From Candidatus Gottesmanbacteria bacterium (lineage in GTDB: Bacteria > Patescibacteriota > Microgenomatia > JACPZF01): a DNA stretch of 10,427 bases. Below, one piece after another: positions 6,097 through 10,427 of this stretch (positions are counted from its first letter, which is position 1; each line of letters opens with the position of its first letter). The translations under genes and the position numbers were made by a program. The notes under the pieces are model-generated. The model was not told where the DNA came from. It ran no database searches and saw nothing but the letters and a program-made list of their open reading frames with translations. The stretch lies in contig JACPZF010000034.1 in the NCBI GenBank assembly GCA_016195615.1, forward strand, positions 1-10,427, given 5' to 3'.

Positions 6097-6785
6097 AAAT
6101 TTGGCAAACTTCTAGCTAGGACAATTCCCCAAACCATTTTAGCGCCGTTTCTTTTTAAAACTCTGGCGCCTTCAAAAATTGTAGCGCCGGTTGTTGCCAC
6201 GTCGTCGACTAAACCGATGATTTTATTTTCGACCATCTTTGTCTCTTTCAAAACAAAAGCTCCTTTAATATTTTTTCGCCTGGTATTAGTATCCGAGATC
6301 GACATTTGCGGAGTCGTAGGTAATTTACGGATTAATATATCTTCTTGGTAACGCCAATTTTTCTTCATACTAAGTATTTTGGCCAAAATCGCGGCCTGGT
6401 TGTAGCCTCTTTCTAGTAAACGTGAGCGATGAAGGGGAATAGGGGTAAGAAAATCGAATTTAGGAAACCAAAAAGAGGGTTGAGTAGAAAATAAATCAAT
6501 CAAAGTTTCTCCGAGTGAAAAAACATTTTTATATTTTAAAAAATGGACCATTTGGCGTAAAATTCCGCTGTAATCTCCTAAAACAACCATGCCATCAATA
6601 CCAAAGGGAGTTTTGCATCTTGGGTGGGTGAAACCAAAAGGCGACGGTTTTTCACAAAGGGGACAAAGAGGAGTTGTGGTAAAAACAATTTTACCCTGAC
6701 ACGATGAACATAGATAAGTGCCAATTTTATGGCAGCCAAAGCAAAATTTAGGAAAAAGAAGATCGAGTAGGAAATTTAGGGCCAC
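6087..6785 (-). CDS. comF: ComF-family phosphoribosyltransferase-like competence protein
   Basis: ComF proteins are needed for natural transformation in several bacteria. They pair a zinc-binding N-terminus with a phosphoribosyltransferase fold. This 232-residue protein has CxxC pairs at C15/C18, C26/C29 and C41/C44 plus C57. It carries the ComF signature IPLHRSRLLERGYNQAAILA and the PRPP-binding loop LVDDVATTGAT (about 192-202). Length and order are normal. It begins with GTG at 6785. A TATACT box lies exactly six bases upstream and there is no Shine-Dalgarno, suggesting a leaderless mRNA. It is convergent with the lipoprotein gene; their stops are 23 bp apart. With the prepilin peptidase it hints that the organism makes a DNA-uptake pilus. 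Confidence 0.9.
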   Translation of the reverse strand: MALNFLLDLLFPKFCFGCHKIGTYLCSSCQGKIVFTTTPLCPLCEKPSPFGFTHPRCKTPFGIDGMVVLGDYSGILRQMVHFLKYKNVFSLGETLIDLFSTQPSFWFPKFDFLTPIPLHRSRLLERGYNQAAILAKILSMKKNWRYQEDILIRKLPTTPQMSISDTNTRRKNIKGAFVLKETKMVENKIIGLVDDVATTGATIFEGARVLKRNGAKMVWGIVLARSLPNFSI

Positions 6786-6791
6786 AAAGAA

Positions 6792-6821
6792 AGTATAGAG
6801 GTATTAAGTATTAAGTATCAA
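6792..6821 (-). promoter_or_regulatory. comF promoter built partly from a 7-bp repeat
   Basis: On the minus strand TTGATA (6821-6816) is one mismatch from the -35 consensus, and TATACT (6797-6792) follows after 18 bp. The start codon GTG is six bases beyond the -10. The -35 box is contained in the GTATCAA repeat unit. Confidence 0.55.
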
Positions 6822-6828
6822 GTATTAT
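6801..6828. repeat. 7-bp tandem repeat upstream of comF
   Basis: Units GTATTAA, GTATTAA, GTATCAA and GTATTAT fill the gap between the comF promoter and the 3' end of tRNA-Ser(UGA). Confidence 0.75.
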
Positions 6829-6829
6829 G

Positions 6830-6911
6830 CGGAGGGTAGAGGGGTCGAACCTCTTATCCCTTGCGGGAACTGGTTTTCAAGACCAGCGCATTACCGTCCT
6901 GCCCACCCTCC
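6830..6911 (-). tRNA. tRNA-Ser, anticodon UGA
   Basis: The minus strand folds as a class II tRNA. The acceptor stem is GGAGGGT/ACCCTCC with discriminator G. The anticodon arm is CTGGT-CTTGAAA-ACCAG, giving anticodon TGA. A long variable arm (TCCC-GCA-AGGGA) follows, and the T arm is AGAGG-TTCGACC-CCTCT. The long variable arm plus UGA anticodon makes this serine, reading UCN codons. The 3' CCA is not encoded: the genome has CAT after the discriminator, so a CCA-adding enzyme is needed. Confidence 0.95.
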
Positions 6912-6927
6912 TCCAAATATTTTATTA

Positions 6928-6933
6928 ATTATA
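6928..6933 (-). promoter_or_regulatory. Extended -10 promoter of tRNA-Ser(UGA)
   Basis: The minus strand reads TGCTATAAT, a perfect -10 with the TGn extension, 16 bases before the tRNA. No good -35 box is present, consistent with an extended -10 promoter. Confidence 0.55.
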
Positions 6934-6956
6934 GCAAATTCGAGAGCAATTTCTGA

Positions 6957-6962
6957 TATAAT
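6957..6962 (+). promoter_or_regulatory. Extended -10 promoter of tRNA-Ser(GCU)
   Basis: TGATATAAT (6954-6962) is a perfect -10 with TGn extension, nine bases before the tRNA 5' end. Transcription would begin only two or three bases before the mature end, leaving almost no leader for RNase P to remove. Confidence 0.55.
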
Positions 6963-6971
6963 GCGACTATT

Positions 6972-7061
6972 GGAGGAGTCGCATAGTGGTCCATTGCGAG
7001 GGTTTGCTAAACCCTTGAGTCGTTAAGGCTCGCGTGGGTTCGAATCCCACCTCCTCCGCCA
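6972..7061 (+). tRNA. tRNA-Ser, anticodon GCU
   Basis: The acceptor stem is GGAGGAG/CTCCTCC. The anticodon arm is AGGGT-TTGCTAA-ACCCT, giving anticodon GCT. The long variable arm is GAGTC-GTTAAG-GCTC, the T arm is GTGGG-TTCGAAT-CCCAC, and the discriminator is G. It reads AGC/AGU serine codons. Unlike its neighbour, the terminal CCA (7059-7061) is encoded. Confidence 0.96.
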
Positions 7062-7138
7062 CGTAATAAATTTTTTAAAAGAAAAAATTTAAACGTGGCT
7101 GGGACGTTTAATTTCGAAGAAATTATTACGTCCCGCCA
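7059..7138. repeat. Nested inverted repeats with four ACGT words after tRNA-Ser(GCU)
   Basis: CCACGT (7059-7064) pairs with ACGTGG (7093-7098), and AAATTTTTT (7068-7076) with AAAAAATTT (7082-7090), making hairpin one. GGGACGT (7101-7107) pairs with ACGTCCC (7128-7134) and TAATTTC (7109-7115) with GAAATTA (7119-7125), making hairpin two with a GAA loop. TGGC/GCCA (7096-7099 / 7135-7138) can extend hairpin two. Alternative pairings also exist: ACGTAATAA (7061-7069) with TTATTACGT (7123-7131), and AAATTTAAACGT (7085-7096) with ACGTTTAATTT (7104-7114, one bulge). No T-run follows the GC-rich stem, so it is not a standard terminator for the plus strand. Confidence 0.75.
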
Positions 7139-7152
7139 AGTGAGCCCTAATC

Positions 7153-7455
7153 ATGTTTTACTATATCTATATCCTTCAAAGTATCAAGAATAACAGTCTT
7201 TACATTGGCTATACTTCTGATTTACGAAAAAGATTTAAACAACACAATAATGGTGAAAATCAAGCCACAAAACCTTTTCGTCCTTACAAATTAATTTTCT
7301 ACGAAGCATTTCTAAACAGAATCGATGCTAAACATAGAGAAGAATGTTTAAAGAGCGGATTTGGAAGAAGAAGTGTTAATAAGGTGATTAAGAAGTACTT
7401 GAAAAGTACCTTAAATCCAGTTCAGTTCAGGAAGAGCGTTTATCAAGAAGCATAA
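7153..7455 (+). CDS. GIY-YIG nuclease-superfamily protein
   Basis: The 100-residue protein is mostly one GIY-YIG domain. The first motif is YYIYILQS (residues 3-10), the second SLYIGYTSDL (15-24) with Y17-I18-G19, followed by the conserved arginine R25 and the KQHNNG segment. FYEAF and the basic LKSGFGRRSVNKVIKKYL stretch complete the small UvrC/URI-like form common in CPR genomes. Members have a nuclease fold, but activity and role are mostly untested. The final 15 residues (STLNPVQFRKSVYQEA) go beyond the usual domain and I do not recognise them. No Shine-Dalgarno or promoter is clear. It begins 14 bases after the inverted repeats that follow the tRNA. Confidence 0.88.
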   Translation: MFYYIYILQSIKNNSLYIGYTSDLRKRFKQHNNGENQATKPFRPYKLIFYEAFLNRIDAKHREECLKSGFGRRSVNKVIKKYLKSTLNPVQFRKSVYQEA

Positions 7456-7481
7456 AATAATTGACTATAAAATAATTGACT
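7452..7481. repeat. Perfect 15-bp tandem duplication
   Basis: ATAAAATAATTGACT occurs twice in a row. The first copy contains the GIY-YIG stop codon (TAA 7453-7455), so the duplication lies at the 3' border of that gene. Each copy contains TTGACT, a -35-like word, but no -10 box stands at the right distance. Confidence 0.85.
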
Positions 7482-7519
7482 ATTGTTAGGGGCACATTCA
7501 AGTATTAATCTTTAATTAT

Positions 7520-7912
7520 ATGGAAATTACAAATGAGAAGTTAATCGAAAAAGCAAGATCAATTGTGAAACCTATAAAAAATAGGCATGGGTTTACAATC
7601 GGCGACTGTGGCTGCGCTCTTGTTACAGACAAAGGAAATTTATACCTTGGCGTGAGTATTGATACTTCTTCCAGTATGGGTTTTTGTGCCGAACATTCTG
7701 CAATCGCGTCTATGATTACTAATCAAGAATTTAAAATCAAAACCATTGTTGCTGTTCTTGAAGACGGAACAGTTCTTCCTCCATGCGGTAGATGCAGAGA
7801 ATTTATGTACCAAATCGATAAAGATAATTTAAATGCAAATGTGTTAATAAAAAACGATAAAGTAGTTAAGCTTAAAGATTTACTTCCTTATTTGTGGGAC
7901 GGGGGCTTATAG
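7520..7912 (+). CDS. Cytidine-deaminase-family enzyme (cytidine or blasticidin-S deaminase type)
   Basis: The family removes the amino group from cytidine or related nucleosides using zinc-bound water. The 130-residue protein has the zinc motif C56-A-E58-H in CAEHSAIASM and the second half PPCGRCREFM with C89 and C92. This is the three-cysteine tetrameric CDA arrangement, and E58 is the proton shuttle. The length is normal. The CAEHSAI wording differs from the usual CAE-R-x-A-I of housekeeping Cdd and is nearer, to my eye, to blasticidin-S-deaminase-like members, so the substrate is uncertain. There is no Shine-Dalgarno; TATTAA lies 11 bases upstream. The stop codon is inside the first copy of the 39-bp repeat described below. 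Confidence 0.87.
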   Translation: MEITNEKLIEKARSIVKPIKNRHGFTIGDCGCALVTDKGNLYLGVSIDTSSSMGFCAEHSAIASMITNQEFKIKTIVAVLEDGTVLPPCGRCREFMYQIDKDNLNANVLIKNDKVVKLKDLLPYLWDGGL

Positions 7913-7939
7913 GACACATGGGTTCCAGATCCGTATGCT
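7901..7939 (+). repeat. 39-bp conserved element, copy 1
   Basis: It begins GGGGGCTTATAG, has a variable 7-bp spacer, GGGTTCCAGA, a variable 5 bp, and ATGCT. It is 31/39 identical to 9107-9145 with no gaps. The GGGT/ATCC hairpin (7920-7932) uses a G-T pair where copy 2 has G-C. This copy includes the last codons and the stop of the deaminase-family gene. Confidence 0.75.
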
Positions 7940-8213
7940 CCGCTGAAACGCCGGGGTTCTACCCGACCCATCACCTATGGTCAAATAGCTTGTCACGGCT
8001 TGCTAAATTTCCCCAATTAAAACATTTTTCACTTTTGAAGCCTGGAGAAGTGCACGGGGCGTGTTTATAGGACATCGCTTCGCTCCAAAATACTAGGCTT
8101 TTTGATTTTGTTGGTTTTATGATATCCGAAGCTGTCTGTTATGGAGAATAAATTTGGTTTTAATCATCAATAGTACCTGCTGTCTTTCTTCCGCAGTTTC
8201 GTACTGAAAAACA
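7913..8213. other. 301-bp non-coding stretch with hairpins
   Basis: It contains most of 39-bp element copy 1. A larger stem follows (ATGGGT 7918-7923 with ACCCAT 7966-7971), enclosing a GGGT-TCT-ACCC hairpin (7954-7964). TTATAGGACA is repeated at 7907-7916 and 8065-8074. A 50-codon open frame at 7918-8070 has no recognisable product. From 8078 to 8213 I see nothing convincing. Confidence 0.5.
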
Positions 8214-9030
8214 TTATTTTATCTTTTGCAGACTTTCGTTTAGCGATAATCCAATAATATTTTCCAAAGTTGAATAATCTCCTGCGTCAGCTTTCTGTAG
8301 GGTTGAAATATATCTTTTTCTGTCTCTTGTATTTTCGGCCTTTATTTCTAATGGCGGCAGATTTAGACAAAGTAAAATATATATCGTTAGCATTCTGGCA
8401 ATACGGCCGTTATAGTCTTGAAATGGATGAATAACGACGAATGAGTGTTGAAACCAGGCTAGAAGTTTAACTATTTCTGTTATAAATTCTGAATTTTCTA
8501 CGTTTGGTAAATGTTTTATTCTCTCATCCAAGTCTTTGCATAAATTGTCGATCATTTGGGGAATCAGAAAAGATCTTGGTGCTTCTTTGCCGGAGTAGGT
8601 ACCCCAATTGTGCGAAACTTTCCCGCCCACGTTGGAAAAATCCAACCGAAAGAAACTTGATGCAATTTACAGATAAATTCTGGGGAAATAGGCGTTTTGT
8701 TATTTGATTTTATCAAACCGTACAAAAAATCCAAACCCTTTTTGGTTCCTTCAATCTCAAGCTTAAGCAGTTTGTTTCTTGAAAGAATTCCAAAAGCAGT
8801 TTCTTTATACGAAGTTGCGCCTTCGGGCTTAGTGGAAGATGTTTTCATTTTACTCCAAACAGCGAGGAAACCATCTTCTTGGTTACCGATTCCCCTTCCA
8901 GTTTGGTGGTTCGAAGAATAATATCAGGCATAAAAGAACGGAAAAAAGCTAAGAGTGAGTTTTTCCTGTTTTTTATCTTTTGATATTTTCGGTATGATTG
9001 TTGTAATCTAATGATATTTTGTTTTGTCAT
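8214..9030 (-). pseudogene. fic: Fic-domain AMPylase-type protein interrupted by two one-base shifts
   Basis: Three minus-strand frames join into one Fic protein. The first (9030-8845) carries TTKLEGES, which fits the inhibitory helix motif (S/T)xxxE(G/N) that blocks ATP binding in class II Fic proteins. The second (8848-8564) carries LHQVSFGWIFPTWAGKFRTIG, the start of the Fic core. The third (8645-8214) carries HPFQDYNGRIAR, the catalytic loop with its histidine. Adding one base to an A4 run near 8847 and one to a G4 run near 8605 would restore a single protein of about 272 residues. The standard loop is HPFx(D/E)GNGRxxR; here Y replaces the first G. Fic enzymes usually attach AMP to protein hydroxyls. 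Either the gene is dead or these are sequencing errors at homopolymers. A promoter (TTGGTA-16-TAAAAT) precedes it. Confidence 0.85.
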
Positions 9031-9039
9031 AGCTTAATT

Positions 9040-9067
9040 ATTTTAACATAAGTGCGATAATTACCAA
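9040..9067 (-). promoter_or_regulatory. Probable promoter of the fic gene
   Basis: On the minus strand TTGGTA (9067-9062) and TAAAAT (9045-9040) are separated by 16 bp. The -10 box ends nine bases before ATG 9030, the same distance as the TATAAT before elp3. No Shine-Dalgarno is present. Confidence 0.45.
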
Positions 9068-9086
9068 AATACTTTGCGAGACACAG

Positions 9087-9092
9087 TATAAT
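9087..9092 (+). promoter_or_regulatory. -10 box of the sedolisin-like gene
   Basis: A perfect TATAAT lies 69 bases before ATG 9162. Transcription from about 9099 would give a leader of roughly 60 nt that contains the whole 39-bp element. No good -35 box is visible. Confidence 0.4.
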
Positions 9093-9106
9093 AACAAAGG
9101 AGATAA

Positions 9107-9145
9107 GGGGGCTTATAGAATAGTCGGGTTCCAGACCCTAATGCT
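9107..9145 (+). repeat. 39-bp conserved element, copy 2, in the sedolisin-like gene leader
   Basis: GGGGGCTTATAG, spacer, GGGTTCCAGA, spacer and ATGCT occur at exactly the spacing of copy 1. Here the GGGT-TCCAG-ACCC hairpin (9126-9138) is fully Watson-Crick. A second hairpin, ATAAG-GGGG-CTTAT (9103-9116), overlaps its 5' side. The element ends 16 bases before the start codon. Confidence 0.75.
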
Positions 9146-9161
9146 TTAATAATTGTGAGCC

Positions 9162-10259
9162 ATGTCTATGAAAAAATTATGGGTTGGATTGTGTATTTTT
9201 GTCTTACTATCGTTCTGTGTCCAAAGCGCCGAGGCTGCTTATCATTTTTCTGAGTTTAGGGCTCGTCTTCCTCTCCATATTTTTAAAGCAGATACGGTCC
9301 CGAGTGGAATTTCACCACAGATTATTAAAGCAGTTTATCATCTGCCCCCAAGAGGGGGCCACGGCACGATTGCCATCATTGGCGCTTATGACGATGTGAC
9401 AATCGAAAACGATCTGCGAGTTTTTAGTAGCACCTTTCGACTACCAGAGTGTACGAGTAGAAATGGTTGTTTGGAAAAACATCTAATGGCCAAAAAACTT
9501 CAATCAAAAGCTGGGTGGAATCTGGAAACCTCACTTGATGTTGAATGGGCCCACGCCATCGCGCCCGATGCTAAAATTCTTTTAGTTGAGGCGAGAAGTC
9601 CGAGTGGTGCAAATCTATTGAAGGCTGTCGATTATGCCGTTTCCAGATCGGATGTTGTTGCCGTCTCCATGAGTTGGGGTGGAGCGGAATTTCCAGAAGA
9701 AAAAAGTTTAGACAAACATTTCGTGAGTAAATCAGGCGCCGTATTTTTTGTCTCCTCAGGAGATAATGGCTGGGGGCCATCGTGGCCTGCCTCATCTATA
9801 AACGTGGTCTCGGTTGGCGGAACAACACTTTTATTAAATAATGATAATTCACTAAGTCGCGAGGAGGCCTGGCGAGGAAGTGGCGGAGGAGTAAGCGCGT
9901 ATGAGACCCAACCTGTCTTTCAAAGTTCATATTCAATTTCCAAAGCCCACGGTATGCGGGCAATTCCGGATGTTTCCTATAACGCCGATCCCCGCTCAGG
10001 CTTTTCTGTCTATGCTAAAGAAAAATGGTATGTATTGGGTGGAACATCAGCCGGAGCTCCGCAGTGGGCAGCAATTCGTTCTCTTGGACTCTCTGCCGCA
10101 AATGATAAATTTTATTCGGATAAAGCAACTTCTTCCCATGCCGCTTTTTTCCGCGACATTATAAGCGGCTCAAATGGAGATTGTAAGTATTACTGTGAAG
10201 CGCGAAAACGTTATGATTACGTCACGGGATTAGGCAGTCCTGTTACTGTGAATTTTTGA
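9162..10259 (+). CDS. Secreted sedolisin-like (S53) serine-carboxyl peptidase without a propeptide
   Basis: The 365-residue protein starts at ATG 9162 or 9168; the latter gives the cleaner signal peptide MKKLWVGLCIFVLLSF, with likely cleavage after AEA. All hallmarks of the S53 catalytic domain are present. The Glu/Asp pair is E122 and D126 (LETSLDVEWA), the oxyanion aspartate is D201 (SSGDNGWG), and the nucleophile is S296 (GGTSAGAPQWAA). The C-terminal calcium site has D332 (FRDIISGSNG) and D352 (YDYVTGLGSP). Known sedolisins are acid proteases made with a large N-terminal propeptide of about 150-200 residues. Here only about 30 residues separate the signal peptide from the first catalytic-domain strands, so the propeptide is missing. 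It is probably an exported protease, perhaps for scavenging peptides. No neighbour suggests a substrate. Confidence 0.9.
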   Translation: MSMKKLWVGLCIFVLLSFCVQSAEAAYHFSEFRARLPLHIFKADTVPSGISPQIIKAVYHLPPRGGHGTIAIIGAYDDVTIENDLRVFSSTFRLPECTSRNGCLEKHLMAKKLQSKAGWNLETSLDVEWAHAIAPDAKILLVEARSPSGANLLKAVDYAVSRSDVVAVSMSWGGAEFPEEKSLDKHFVSKSGAVFFVSSGDNGWGPSWPASSINVVSVGGTTLLLNNDNSLSREEAWRGSGGGVSAYETQPVFQSSYSISKAHGMRAIPDVSYNADPRSGFSVYAKEKWYVLGGTSAGAPQWAAIRSLGLSAANDKFYSDKATSSHAAFFRDIISGSNGDCKYYCEARKRYDYVTGLGSPVTVNF

Positions 10260-10335
10260 GCGGAAGACAACTTTTACATAAACAAGTTATAGCTCTTTAA
10301 AAACGAAATGTCAGGTTTTGTAGTATCCTAAAAGA

Positions 10336-10427
10336 GTGATACGCATTAACCTGTCCGATGATGAAAAACATCTTCTTAAAGGATATTTTACCACATCACC
10401 CATAGCGCTTATCCGGTTGAAAGCCCA
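10336..10427 (+). CDS. N-terminus of a probable IS630-type transposase, cut by the window edge
   Basis: From GTG 10336 the frame reads IRINLSDDEKHLLKGYF and then SPIALIRLKA before the window ends. The opening L-S-x-x-E-x-x-x-L followed after a short gap by a basic R-L-K-A helix resembles the helix-turn-helix start of IS630/Tc1-mariner-type transposases. Only about 30 residues are visible and the catalytic DDE residues are outside the window, so this remains tentative. TAGTAT lies nine bases upstream of the start, like other -10 boxes here. If correct, transposases flank both ends of the window. Confidence 0.5.
   Translation, partial: MIRINLSDDEKHLLKGYFTTSPIALIRLKA

Noticed and set aside
7482..7500. 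GTTAGGGG as an integron attC core
   Set aside because: The GTTRRRY core is not matched at its last position, no paired RYYYAAC half is present, and no integron integrase is seen.
7461..7519. A consensus promoter for the deaminase gene using TTGACT in the 15-bp duplication
   Set aside because: Neither TTGACT copy has a -10-like box at 16-18 bp; TATTAA at 7503 is 21 bp from the nearer one.
7901..7972. A tRNA or tmRNA in the T-arm-like GGGTTCCAGA element
   Set aside because: No matching acceptor, D or anticodon arms can be folded around it, and the T-loop consensus purine at position 57 is a C.
7918..8070. A 50-codon ORF right after the deaminase gene
   Set aside because: Its start lies in the conserved hairpin element, it has no ribosome binding site, and its amino-acid content resembles translated structured RNA or spacer.
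8110..8212. A minus-strand open frame downstream of fic (about 33 codons)
   Set aside because: It has no start codon at its beginning and no recognisable family; it is most likely chance, though it could be a worn gene remnant.
1..10427. CRISPR array or alternative genetic code (UGA as glycine)
   Set aside because: No regularly spaced repeats of CRISPR size occur, and the conserved genes read through with standard codons, with TGA ending the sedolisin-like gene.

Overview
The window looks like a piece of a candidate phyla radiation (Patescibacteria) genome, probably Microgenomates-like. This is inferred from the AT-rich sequence, very tight gene packing, a bacterial Elp3-type radical SAM/GNAT enzyme, a YkuK-type RNase H-like protein, a PEGA+SH3 lipoprotein, and short 7-bp tandem repeats scattered between and inside genes. 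The standard genetic code fits: TGA acts as a stop and is never needed as a sense codon. No 16S or ribosomal protein gene is present, so placement below phylum level is not supported.

Layout. (1) Bases 1-880: the last codons of an integrase-type transposase abut the 3' remnant of a NodU/CmcH-type carbamoyltransferase. A DUF5989-type one-helix membrane protein and an unrecognised secreted or anchored protein follow. (2) Bases 882-6785: a compact housekeeping block. It holds a stand-alone asparagine-synthetase-type ATPase domain (minus), divergent from Elp3 (plus). Elp3 converges on a prepilin peptidase (minus), which is divergent from a uridine kinase - YkuK-like - PEGA/SH3 lipoprotein operon (plus). 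That operon converges on comF (minus). (3) Bases 6786-7152: two divergent serine tRNA genes (UGA and GCU anticodons), then an elaborate inverted-repeat region. (4) Bases 7153-10427: an accessory-looking segment with a GIY-YIG protein, a cytidine-deaminase-family enzyme, a Fic gene broken by two one-base shifts, a secreted sedolisin-like protease, and the start of a probable IS630-type transposase at the right edge. Transposase pieces therefore sit at both ends of the window.

How it works together. The central block combines tRNA wobble modification (Elp3), nucleotide salvage (uridine kinase) and surface/competence functions: prepilin peptidase and ComF are both typically linked to type IV pili and DNA uptake. 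Several starts lack a Shine-Dalgarno sequence but have a -10 box 6-9 nt upstream of the start codon, which suggests leaderless or nearly leaderless mRNAs.

The most unusual features are non-coding. A 39-bp repeat (31/39 identical, hairpin with a compensating change) brackets the Fic segment. The region after tRNA-Ser(GCU) can form mutually exclusive hairpins built on four ACGT words. Seven-bp tandem repeats occur inside two conserved genes and also supply the apparent -35 box of comF. I did not find a CRISPR array, a retron or a convincing multi-gene defence system.
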